Part shown: in pieces, positions 27,453 through 34,948 of the stretch
How the letters are laid out: the number at the start of each line of letters is the position of its first letter
Numbering within the stretch: position 1 is the stretch's first letter
Origin: Halomonas litopenaei
GTDB taxonomy: Bacteria; Pseudomonadota; Gammaproteobacteria; Pseudomonadales; Halomonadaceae
DNA length: 64,000 nucleotides
Reading direction: 5' to 3'
Assembly: GCF_003045775.1 (NCBI RefSeq)
Contig: NZ_PXNS01000008.1
Coordinates: 1 to 64,000 of the forward strand
Notes under the pieces: generated by a model
Database searches by the model: none
Seen by the model: the letters and a program-made list of their open reading frames with translations, nothing else
Told to the model about the DNA's origin: nothing
Made by a program: the position numbers and the translations under genes

Positions 27453-28042
27453 GTGATGCCCTCTGCTTGTCGAATGAGTGTCCAGCGCCGACCTGCGGCC
27501 TGACCGACGACGCCCTCCCAGAATGGCACGCCCTCGAACTCTCGGCGCAGCTCGCGGATCACCCCGCCGTGGGTGACCACCAGCACGCGCCGGTGGCCGG
27601 CCTCGACGGCAGCATCGAAGATGGCGCCAAGGGCCAGCGCCAGCCGGTCACGCAGGTCCTGGGCGGATTCCCCACCGGGAGGCGCCAGCTCCCCGGCGCT
27701 GTCGATCCACGCCCGGTAGACCGGATCGTCCTCGAGCTCTTCCCAGTTGCGCCCCTCGAACTCGCCGAAGTCGTTCTCGCGCAGGCGTTCGTCCAGGCGA
27801 GGCTCCGGCCAGCCACGTCCCTCGGCGATATGGGCCAGGGTCTGGCGGCAGCGGGTCAGGTCGCTCGACACCACGGCGTCGAAGCGCTCGCCTTCCAGTT
27901 CCAGGCGTAGCCGATCCATATCGGCCAGGGCGTCGGGCATCAACAGCTCGATATCGCGCTGGCCCTGGTAGCGCTTGTCCAGGTTCCACTGGGTCAGCCC
28001 GTGGCGAACCACCACCAGCTCGAGACACACATCAGAAGCCAT
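27404..28042 (-). CDS. cobC: Alpha-ribazole phosphatase-type histidine phosphatase
   Basis: This histidine phosphatase of the phosphoglycerate mutase superfamily is 212 aa. It would dephosphorylate alpha-ribazole-5'-phosphate or adenosylcobalamin-5'-phosphate in nucleotide-loop assembly. The catalytic RHG is in VVVRHGLTQWNLDKRYQG, the second Arg in SSDLTRCRQTL, the acid in LRENDFGEFEG, and the distal His in VTHGGVIREL. GGGAGGAG precedes the ATG. It overlaps cobS by 49 nt and the downstream cobU paralogue by 49 nt. Context decides the substrate, since the superfamily is broad. Confidence 0.88.
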   Translation of the reverse strand: MASDVCLELVVVRHGLTQWNLDKRYQGQRDIELLMPDALADMDRLRLELEGERFDAVVSSDLTRCRQTLAHIAEGRGWPEPRLDERLRENDFGEFEGRNWEELEDDPVYRAWIDSAGELAPPGGESAQDLRDRLALALGAIFDAAVEAGHRRVLVVTHGGVIRELRREFEGVPFWEGVVGQAAGRRWTLIRQAEGITCTSSSAVPRQASVSG

Positions 28043-28800
28043 AGTTCTCCTCCCTCGATGGCACTGCCCAGCATATCGCCGTTGATGCCGTGAAAGGCTC
28101 GGATCATCCCCCGGGCGAAGACCCAGGTAAAGCCCCCGCTGGCGAGCAGAACTCCCACCAGCCCGGCTACGTTCGTCCCGTCCGGCGTCAGCAGCAGTCC
28201 CGCGGAAATCACCACCAGAAGAGGAACCAGGGCAAGCACCAGGTCGTGCCAGCCAAGGCCCTGCTGCCAGCTATGGGCGAGTCCCTCGGGCCGAGCAGCG
28301 GGTACGCCGATCAGCAGAGTCACCGCGCTGGCTCTGGCCAGGGCGGGTACCACGACCAGCCACAGCAGAGCCCCATCGGTCGTGAGCCACCACCACAACA
28401 GCACCGCCTTCCAGGCCAGCAGGAACACCAGCGCCAGCACGCCAAAACTGCCGACCTGCGGGTCCTTCATGATCTGCCAGCGGCGCTCGAGCGGCGCATT
28501 GCTGCCCAACGCATCGGCCAGGTCCATCACGCCGTCCAGATGCAGCCCACCGGACAGCGCCACCCACAGCGTCAGCAGCGCCAGTGCCTGGATCGGTGTC
28601 GGCAGCGCTGAGGTCAGCGCGGCGGCCACGGCCAGCAGCACGCCGATCAAGAGCCCCACCAGCGGGTAGCAACGCGCCGCCCAGCGGCGGTTGGCGCCGT
28701 TCCAGTCGATCATCACCGGCAACGGTATTCGGGTAAGAAACTGGATCGCCAACCCCAGCCCGGCCAGCGCCGGCAGCATTCGCGGCCGTAGATCACTCAC
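27994..28800 (-). CDS. cobS: Adenosylcobinamide-GDP ribazoletransferase
   Basis: This cobalamin synthase (CobS/CobV) joins AdoCbi-GDP and alpha-ribazole (phosphate) in the inner membrane. It is 268 aa with several hydrophobic helices. Family motifs are AIQFLTRIPLP near 20, YPLVGLLIG near 45, GGLHLDGVMDLADALGS near 84 (acidic metal-binding site) and MKDPQVGSFGVLAL near 110. Its start overlaps the end of cobU by 8 nt. Confidence 0.96.
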   Translation of the reverse strand: MSDLRPRMLPALAGLGLAIQFLTRIPLPVMIDWNGANRRWAARCYPLVGLLIGVLLAVAAALTSALPTPIQALALLTLWVALSGGLHLDGVMDLADALGSNAPLERRWQIMKDPQVGSFGVLALVFLLAWKAVLLWWWLTTDGALLWLVVVPALARASAVTLLIGVPAARPEGLAHSWQQGLGWHDLVLALVPLLVVISAGLLLTPDGTNVAGLVGVLLASGGFTWVFARGMIRAFHGINGDMLGSAIEGGELWLLMCVSSWWWFATG

Positions 28801-29413
28801 TCGGTTCTCCTCTACCCAGCCAGTTGCCCGCCCCTGGCCTCACGTCAGCGGGACGTTCTCCCGCCGGCTTCCACTCGATGGCCTGCCCCGCGACCACCTC
28901 CACCACCCGATCGGCGCACCGCGCCAACAGCAGGTGCAGACGCTGGAGCTCGCTCAGGTACCAGCGCACCAGGGCGTCCTTCGGCGGCAATTCCTCGTTG
29001 AGATCGTTGGAGACGACCACCAGCGCGATGTCACGTCGGCGAGCGTCCGCGAGCAGCGCTGCTAGTTGGTTGAAGGCGTCTCTCGCCGCAGCGCGCCGGG
29101 CGTCACGCTCGAGGCCGTCGGCAAACAGGCGCTGACTCGACCACAGCGTCAGGCAATCCAGCAGCACGGTGTCGCCTGTACCCACCTGACACCAGGCGGC
29201 CAACAGGTCCTGCGGTGCCTCCAGCGTATGCCAGCGGCTTTCACGCCTGGCCTGGTGGCGCGCCACCCGCGTGGCCATCTCGCCCTCCTCCGCCCTGGCG
29301 GTCGCCAGGTACCAGAGCTGCCCCCAGGGCGTGTCGGCGTGAAGCGCCAGCGCCGCCTGTTCGGCCACGTGACTCTTGCCAGAACGCACGCCACCGCTGA
29401 CAAAGACGATCAT
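28793..29413 (-). CDS. cobU: Bifunctional adenosylcobinamide kinase/guanylyltransferase
   Basis: It phosphorylates adenosylcobinamide and converts it to AdoCbi-GDP. It is 206 aa, with P-loop GGVRSGKS (7-14), the segment LWYLATARAEEGEMATRVARH containing His53 (expected guanylylated residue) and RWHTLEAPQDL. The usual NEVGxGIVP block is replaced by NDLNEELPPKDALVRWYLSE, so this part is divergent; the second CobU-like protein in the cluster keeps it. The start at 29413 shares ATGA with the upstream decarboxylase stop and has GGAGAG ahead. Confidence 0.9.
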   Translation of the reverse strand: MIVFVSGGVRSGKSHVAEQAALALHADTPWGQLWYLATARAEEGEMATRVARHQARRESRWHTLEAPQDLLAAWCQVGTGDTVLLDCLTLWSSQRLFADGLERDARRAAARDAFNQLAALLADARRRDIALVVVSNDLNEELPPKDALVRWYLSELQRLHLLLARCADRVVEVVAGQAIEWKPAGERPADVRPGAGNWLGRGEPSE

Positions 29414-30603
29414 CGGTGCTCTCCACGAGACGGGGCGTCGCCCTGCTCCGGCAGGGACTCGAGCCCGTCGCCGAGCCATCTGAGCAGGCGATCATTGTCG
29501 GCGCGGCGCTGCAGCGCCACGCGAATCCAGGCGCCGTCCAACCCACTGAAGGTGTGGGTGTGGCGAGCCAGACAGCCATGACGGGCCAGATACGCTAACA
29601 AGGCTTCGCCATTGGCCTGCGACGCCTGGCCCGGCGGCCTGAACAGCACGAAATTGGCCAGGGAGTCCACCACCGTCAGGCCCAGATCGCGTAGGCCGGC
29701 CGTCAGGTAGGCGCGCTCGGAGTAAAGCCAGTCGCGCGTGCGACGTGCGAAGTCACTATCGGCCAGCAGCTCAGGCACCACCGCCGCGGCCAGGCCGTTG
29801 ACGCTCCAGGCCACCTGATGGTGTTGCAGCGCCCGACAGCGCTGCGGGGACGCCACCAGATAGCCAAGCCGCAGCCCCGCCAGGGCGTAAAACTTGGTCA
29901 GAGAGCGCAACAGCACCAGCGGCTCGCCCTGCTCCACCAGATCGGTGAGCGGGGCTTCGTCGTCGGCAAAGTCGACGAAGGCTTCGTCGATGACCACCAG
30001 GGTGTCGCTGCGCCTGGCCGCCGCCACCAGCGCTTCCACGTCACTTCTGGGAAGGCGCGTGCCGGTGGGATTGTTGGGGCGACACACAAACACCAGATCG
30101 ACAGCGGCAAGGCGCGCCGAGAGCGCCTCGACGTCCAGCCGGAAGTCATCTCCGCTGAGCTGCAAACACTCGATCTCGATGTCGTTGAGGCGGCATGCCC
30201 GGGCGTACTCGCCGAAGGTCGGCTCGATGATCAAGGCGCGGGTGCGACGATAGGCCCGGGCCACCAGGTGGATCGCCTCGGCGCCGCCGTTGGTCAACAC
30301 CACCGACGGTGGCGCTATCCCCAGCGACGCCGCCAGGGCCGCCACGGCGTCCCGGTGCTCGGGGTCAGGATAGTGGCGCACATCACTCATGGCGCGGGCG
30401 AGCCAATCAGAAAGCCAGACCGGCGGGCCCAGCGGATTGAGGCTCGCGCTCACATCCATGGTCGGTGTCACCGACGACAGGCCAAGTCTGTCGAGCAGCG
30501 CCGCGCCCTGGCCGCCGTGATCAGGCCAGCAAGAGCCCTGGCCCTGCGTTGGCGTCTGGCTCGCGCTTGTGTCGTTCAGGTGCTGATTGTGGGTCGATGT
30601 CAT
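29410..30603 (-). CDS. cobD: Threonine-phosphate decarboxylase-type aminotransferase
   Basis: This PLP-dependent class I/II protein of 397 aa is related to Salmonella CobD and Pseudomonas CobC. It makes (R)-1-amino-2-propanol phosphate from L-threonine phosphate for the cobalamin side chain. Diagnostic pieces are SASLNPLGPP, NGGAEAIHLVAR, VCRPNNPTGT, VIDEAFVDF and Schiff-base Lys237 in LRSLTKFYALAGLRLGYL. The first 35 residues are a non-conserved polar lead. The start overlaps the cbiB stop as ATGA and the gene ends in ATGA with cobU. The symbol follows the Salmonella convention. Confidence 0.9.
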   Translation of the reverse strand: MTSTHNQHLNDTSASQTPTQGQGSCWPDHGGQGAALLDRLGLSSVTPTMDVSASLNPLGPPVWLSDWLARAMSDVRHYPDPEHRDAVAALAASLGIAPPSVVLTNGGAEAIHLVARAYRRTRALIIEPTFGEYARACRLNDIEIECLQLSGDDFRLDVEALSARLAAVDLVFVCRPNNPTGTRLPRSDVEALVAAARRSDTLVVIDEAFVDFADDEAPLTDLVEQGEPLVLLRSLTKFYALAGLRLGYLVASPQRCRALQHHQVAWSVNGLAAAVVPELLADSDFARRTRDWLYSERAYLTAGLRDLGLTVVDSLANFVLFRPPGQASQANGEALLAYLARHGCLARHTHTFSGLDGAWIRVALQRRADNDRLLRWLGDGLESLPEQGDAPSRGEHR

Positions 30604-31580
30604 CGCACGGCCTCCAGCACCAGGATGATCAAGGCCAGCAGTGTCAGCACGCCCGCCGTGCCGGCGTAGAGACAGCGAATCGCGGCGTCGATGTGACGCG
30701 CCTTTAACGTCTCGGTGGGCGTGCCCAGACGTGCTCGGTCGCTGATCTGATCGCCGTAGCGGTTTACCCCGCCCAGCTCGACGCCGAGCAGATTGGCCAC
30801 CATGGCCTCCGGCCAGCCGGCGTTGGGACTGGGGTGAGCCGGTGCCTGTCGGCACGTCGCCGACCAGGCGCCGCGCCTGCGCAGCCCCGGAACCACCGCA
30901 GCAAGACACCACATGGCCAGCGCCGTCAGCCGAGCCGGCAGCAGGTTGACCAGATCGTCGAAGCGAGCCGAGGCCCAGCCGAACTCACGGTAGCGATCAC
31001 TGCGATGGCCGACCATGGAATCCAGAGTATTGGCGGCCTTGTAGGCCAAGGCCAGGGGCGCACCGCCGAGCAGAGCCCAGAACAACGGTGCGGTGATGCC
31101 ATCGACGGTATTTTCGGCCACGCTCTCGACGCACGCTCGGCTCACCCCTGCCTCGTCAAGCGCCCGGGTATCGCGCCCGACGATGGCCGAGACCGCGCGC
31201 CGCGCCTGGTACAGATCGCCCCTTGCCAGCGGTGTGGCCACCGCGCGGGCCGCGTGCACCAGGCCCCGGCAGGCAAGGCAGGTCCACAAAAGCAAGCCCT
31301 CCACCATCAGCGCCAGCCAGGGCGAGACGACACCGGCAAGGCCAATCGCCAAAGTGGCCAGCGTCCATGCAAGCCCCACCACCACCAGCGTGAGCACCAC
31401 GCCCTTGGCTCGACGCGCCTGCGGCCTGCCACGGTTAAGCCGCGCTTCCAGGGCGCCGATCAGTCGGCCCATGCCGACCACCGGATGCGGCAACCAGCGT
31501 GGATCCCCCAGCCAAAGGTCCAGCACCAGGGCGGCGAGCACCAACGCCAGCAACTCGGGACTCAGTGGCGGCAGCGTCAT
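30600..31580 (-). CDS. cbiB: Adenosylcobinamide-phosphate synthase
   Basis: This integral-membrane enzyme (CbiB, called CobD in Pseudomonas) attaches aminopropanol (phosphate) to adenosylcobyric acid. It is 326 aa with four or five hydrophobic helices. Family blocks are WLGDPRWLPHPVVGMGRLIG near 27, SVAENTVDGITAPLFW near 160, and KAANTLDSMVGHRSDRYREFGWASARFDD near 183. The ATG at 31580 is preferred; a GTG four codons earlier is possible, as the AGGGGG motif lies between. It follows cobT by 58 nt. Confidence 0.94.
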   Translation of the reverse strand: MTLPPLSPELLALVLAALVLDLWLGDPRWLPHPVVGMGRLIGALEARLNRGRPQARRAKGVVLTLVVVGLAWTLATLAIGLAGVVSPWLALMVEGLLLWTCLACRGLVHAARAVATPLARGDLYQARRAVSAIVGRDTRALDEAGVSRACVESVAENTVDGITAPLFWALLGGAPLALAYKAANTLDSMVGHRSDRYREFGWASARFDDLVNLLPARLTALAMWCLAAVVPGLRRRGAWSATCRQAPAHPSPNAGWPEAMVANLLGVELGGVNRYGDQISDRARLGTPTETLKARHIDAAIRCLYAGTAGVLTLLALIILVLEAVR

Positions 31581-31638
31581 GGGAACCACCACCCCCTGGC
31601 CGCGCTGTCGTCATCGACTCTCACGACGTCTGCTCGCC

Positions 31639-32766
31639 TCATGCCGACGGGCCACCCTCGACCCCGGCGTCGGCGAAGGTCGCCATCTCGCTGAGCATGG
31701 CGCAGGCACTGGCGAGCAGCGGATAGGCCAGGGCCGCGCCGCTGCCTTCGCCCAGGCGCAGGCCAAGCGACAACAGCGGCTCACCGCCGAGTGCGGCCAG
31801 CGCCTCGCCGTGACCGGCCTCATCGCTGCGATGGCCAAACACCAGGTAGTCGCGCACGCCAGGCGCCAGCCGAGTCGCCGCAAGGGCCGCCACCGTGGCG
31901 ATAAAACCGTCCACCAGCACCGGCGTGCGACCCGCCGCTGCGCCCAGGCAGGCCCCTGCCATGGCGGCGATCTCGAGCCCGCCCAGACGCGCCAGGGTAT
32001 CGAGGGCGGTATCGCCAGTGCCCCGTGCCAGCGCCCTGGCGATGACCTTGCGCTTGTGGTCCAGACGCGCATCGTCGATACCGGTGCCACGCCCCACCAC
32101 CTCCTCGGCGGAAAGGCCGGTAAAGGCGGCCAGCAGAGCGCTGCTTGCGGTGGTGTTGGCGATGCCCATCTCCCCCAGGATGACACAGCGGGCACCCGCA
32201 GCGCGGGCGCGCTCGACGGCACGAATGCCGACCTCAAGCGCCGCCTTTACCTCGTCGGAACTCATGGCATCCTCGCAGGCAATATTGCCGCTGCCCGCGC
32301 GCACCCGATCGAGCACCACACCCGGCACCTGGTCGCTGGGCGTGGCCACCCCAACGTCGACGACCTCGAGCCGGGCATTGATCTGGTGGGCGAAAACGTT
32401 GATGGCGGCGCCCCCGCGGGCGAAGTTGGCGACCATCTGGGCGGTGACCGAGGCCGGAAAGGCCGACACGCCTTCCGCCGCCACCCCGTGGTCTGCGGCG
32501 AGCACGATGATGGCCGCAGGGTCGACCCGGGGTAACGGCTCGCCGGTCATCGCCGCCAGATCCGCTGCCAGCTTCTCGAGTCGACCCAGGCTGCCGGGGG
32601 GCTTGGTCAGGCTATCGAGACGAGCACAGGCCTGGCGGCGGGCCTCAATATCCAGCGAAGGAATGCGGCCAATATTGGAGGAAAGAGTTGAAACAAGGGG
32701 TGACTCAAGGGTCGAGTCAAGCGTCGAGGCGGGGGTAGAAGACGAGGACGAGGGCTGGTCACGCAC
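31639..32766 (-). CDS. cobT: Nicotinate-nucleotide-dimethylbenzimidazole phosphoribosyltransferase
   Basis: It forms alpha-ribazole-5'-phosphate from dimethylbenzimidazole and nicotinate mononucleotide. It is 375 aa. The core starts at LDSLTKPPGSLGRLEKLAADL; ADHGVAAEGVSAFP, GEMGIANTTASSA and the catalytic-Glu region LVFGHRSDEAGHG match CobT. The first 35 residues are a Ser/Thr/Leu repeat (STL.STLES) absent from the family, encoded by short degenerate repeats. The start codon is GTG with AGGA 8 nt upstream. It is the first gene of the proximal cob unit. Confidence 0.95.
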   Translation of the reverse strand: MRDQPSSSSSTPASTLDSTLESPLVSTLSSNIGRIPSLDIEARRQACARLDSLTKPPGSLGRLEKLAADLAAMTGEPLPRVDPAAIIVLAADHGVAAEGVSAFPASVTAQMVANFARGGAAINVFAHQINARLEVVDVGVATPSDQVPGVVLDRVRAGSGNIACEDAMSSDEVKAALEVGIRAVERARAAGARCVILGEMGIANTTASSALLAAFTGLSAEEVVGRGTGIDDARLDHKRKVIARALARGTGDTALDTLARLGGLEIAAMAGACLGAAAGRTPVLVDGFIATVAALAATRLAPGVRDYLVFGHRSDEAGHGEALAALGGEPLLSLGLRLGEGSGAALAYPLLASACAMLSEMATFADAGVEGGPSA

Positions 32767-32789
32767 GGCGATATCCTGATGGCACTAAC

Positions 32790-32862
32790 GCCGCCCAGGC
32801 GGCGAATAAGAAAAAGACCGCCCGAGCCTTCAGACACGCGAACAGGCGGGCAACAAGCCGCC
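32790..32862 (-). promoter_or_regulatory. GC-rich leader of cobT with a U-run
   Basis: On the minus strand the leader contains GGCGGC (32857-32862), CCCGCC (32845-32850), GGGCGG (32818-32823) directly followed by TCTTTTTCTTATT, and then GCCGCC-CA-GGCGGC (32790-32803) just ahead of the ribosome site. Several mutually exclusive pairings are possible, one placing a stem before the U-run. No B12 box is present. An attenuator is a guess. Confidence 0.35.
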
Positions 32863-33030
32863 GAGCTTAGCAGATCACTGAAAGGCGATCTTCCTTCGGG
32901 AACGGATCCGAGATCGAGCATCTATGCGGCAGGTCGTGCTGCAGGTCGTGCTGCGGGTCGCCTTGCCTCATTCAAGCCCTGTTCGAGCCCCGTTCGAGAC
33001 CCCCGCATTCATCATGATTCGACAGGACGA

Positions 33031-33062
33031 CCGACGCCGCGCCCGGGTGGGCGCGGCGTCGG
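33031..33062 (-). terminator. Hairpin downstream of gltS
   Basis: CCGACGCCGCGCCC-GGGT-GGGCGCGGCGTCGG is a perfect 14-bp stem 49 nt past the gltS stop. A T-tract is missing, so termination may depend on stem strength or Rho. Confidence 0.65.
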
Positions 33063-33110
33063 TATCTATTCATGAAGCAGATCTACTGCTGATACCGCTC
33101 GAGCGTGACC

Positions 33111-34319
33111 TCAGGCAAAGACGTTGAGACACCAGGTGATGGCGGGCACGGAGACCATGTCGATCAGGACGGCGCCACACAGCGGAACGATGATGTAGGC
33201 CTTGCTCGATACCACCTTGTAGTGGTCGCAGACGGCGCCCATGTTGGCGAAGGCGTTGGGCGTAGCGCCCAGGCCAAAGCCGATGAAGCCGGCGGAGAGT
33301 ACGGCGGCGTCGTAGTTGCTGCCGAGCGAACGAAAGACCACCAGCGCTGCGATGGCCATGATCACCAGTGTCTGGATCATCAGGATCAGCGCCAGGCCAA
33401 GTCCCATGCCCTGCAGCTGCCAGATCTTCAGGTTCATCATGGCCATGGTCAGGAAGATCGCCAGGCTGACTTCTCCGATCAGATTGATGGCGCGCTCGGA
33501 GACCTCGACCAGGCGAAGGTGATCGTTCAGGTTGCGCAACACGATGGCCACGAACATGGCCCCGACGTAGCTTGGCAGCACGATGCCGAGATTCTCTTTC
33601 ATGAGTTCGCGACAGGCCAGGCCGATGACCATCACCGGCACCACCACCGCCATGGCCTTCAGTACCCGATGCGGGGTCAGCGTCTGATCATCTTCGCTCA
33701 GGTGCTCCTCGTGCAGATCGGCAAGCCCGCCGACCTCCTCGGCCTCGATGCGAAGCTTGAACCGCTCGATCAACCAGCGGGCAAGAGGCGCGCCCAGCAG
33801 GCTACCGGTGATGACACCGTAGGTGGCCGCCGTCATGGCGGCGGTCAGGGCGCCGTCGGCACCGAGCGCTTCCGCCTCTGGCCCGAAGGCCGCCGCACCG
33901 CCAAAGCCGCCTTCCAGCGAAGGCCCGCCCGCCATCAGGCCGATCAGGGGGTCGAGCCCGATCATCGAGGCGACGCCGATACCGATACCATTCTGCACCA
34001 GCACCAGGGCCCAGCAGGTCAACAGGAAGATCACCAGCGAACGCCCGCCCCTGGCCAGCACCGAGAGGCTGCCACCGAGCCCTACCGTGGCGAAGAAGGC
34101 GATCATCATCGGATCCTGAACGCTGGTGTCCAGGTCCAGCGTCAGCACGTCCATCGATCGTAGCAGCCATACCAGCACGGCGAAGCCGATGCCCCCGACC
34201 ACCGGCGTCGGTACGCACATGCGCTCGAGCCACTCCACCCGGCGCCGAAGCTGAATGCCCACCATCAGCAGGACCAGCGCCAGCGCCATTGTTTCCACTG
34301 CGTTCAAGCCTATATTCAT
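33111..34319 (-). CDS. gltS: Sodium/glutamate symporter
   Basis: This inner-membrane Na+/glutamate carrier of the ESS family is 402 aa, against 401 in E. coli. It consists of two repeated membrane halves. Recognisable segments are VPTPVVGGIGFAVL near 36, GGPSLEGGFGGAAAFGP near 130, HRVLKAMAVVVPVM and GFIGFGLGATPNAFANMG near 350. The ATG at 34319 gives the family N-terminus (MNIGLNAVETMALALVLL). A GTG 11 codons upstream is open but adds unrelated residues. It is monocistronic. Confidence 0.95.
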   Translation of the reverse strand: MNIGLNAVETMALALVLLMVGIQLRRRVEWLERMCVPTPVVGGIGFAVLVWLLRSMDVLTLDLDTSVQDPMMIAFFATVGLGGSLSVLARGGRSLVIFLLTCWALVLVQNGIGIGVASMIGLDPLIGLMAGGPSLEGGFGGAAAFGPEAEALGADGALTAAMTAATYGVITGSLLGAPLARWLIERFKLRIEAEEVGGLADLHEEHLSEDDQTLTPHRVLKAMAVVVPVMVIGLACRELMKENLGIVLPSYVGAMFVAIVLRNLNDHLRLVEVSERAINLIGEVSLAIFLTMAMMNLKIWQLQGMGLGLALILMIQTLVIMAIAALVVFRSLGSNYDAAVLSAGFIGFGLGATPNAFANMGAVCDHYKVVSSKAYIIVPLCGAVLIDMVSVPAITWCLNVFA

Positions 34320-34554
34320 CTGCCTTCGCTCTCCTTCGCCCTCGAAGGACACCCTCCTGGTGACTCTCGGTGCGGCTACGCCAGGTGTCCGCCCTTAGAC
34401 TACTGGACAAACATTCAGGCATGAGAGGGGCCTATTTGTCGTGGAGCAAGCTTTTGCTCCCTCTTGTGTCCTCAGAGGTCCGCCCCACCCGAGGGAGGGT
34501 CCAGGCAGAAACAGCGGTTCACACTCAGCCAAGGGAGAAGGTGCCAAGGGCCAC

Positions 34555-34598
34555 GACCAATGACACAGAGGGCGATGACCAACGACACAGAGGGCGAG
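34555..34598 (+). repeat. Two tandem 22-nt repeats
   Basis: Adjacent 22-nt units differ at only two positions (GACCAAT/CGACACAGAGGGCGAT/G). They lie in the gene-free gap between gltS and the sulfatase gene. Confidence 0.85.
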
Positions 34599-34913
34599 GT
34601 CACTGGCACCCTGACGGTCGAGTCGACGATGGCAAAGCAAATGAGACCGCCCTTTGGGCAGGCTCGAGGAAGTTGGTCATGCACAAGCAATGATCGTTTA
34701 CTATGCTGTCTTGCACGCCCATCAAGGCACACTTTTAGCTGAGCCAGCAGACTCAGCCTTCCTTCCCCCTGGTTCCAGCCCAGCGGGCGAGGATCGGAGG
34801 AAATACAACGATACCGCCGGCCTTCATGCGCCGGCTGTCAGGACCTGACCAGCAAGCCGTACGTCGACCAGCAAGGAGAGCAGGCCAACACATCACTCCG
34901 CTGTATCAATGCC

Positions 34914-34926
34914 ATGTCAATGACAT
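34914..34926. promoter_or_regulatory. Palindrome ahead of the sulfatase gene
   Basis: ATGTCA-A-TGACAT is a perfect 13-nt dyad ending 22 nt before the sulfatase start codon, between the promoter zone and AAGGGA. It is a plausible operator; the protein is unknown. Confidence 0.4.
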
Positions 34927-34948
34927 CATTTAATTTAAGGGAACGATC

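Larger units (their letters stand above)
32767..33110. other. Gene-free region between gltS and cobT
   Basis: This region holds the cobT leader, three copies of a GGTCGTGCTGC-like 12-nt repeat at about 32927-32957, short TTCGAGCCCCG repeats at about 32967-33003, and a strong hairpin at 33031-33062. I see no gene. Confidence 0.6.
34320..34948. other. 629-nt intergenic region with repeats and hairpins
   Basis: I find no convincing gene. The region has a GGAGCAA-GCTT-TTGCTCC hairpin (34443-34460), two exact-spaced 22-nt direct repeats at 34555-34576 and 34577-34598 (core ACCAACGACACAGAGGGCGA), and near its right end the palindrome ATGTCA-A-TGACAT (34914-34926). Confidence 0.65.

Noticed and set aside
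31580-31639. A separate promoter or small gene between cobT and cbiB
   Set aside because: The 58-nt gap has no promoter-like hexamers; the genes are most simply one unit.
34370-34742. Small open frames between gltS and the sulfatase
   Set aside because: They have no ribosome site, no domain and cross a 22-nt tandem repeat.
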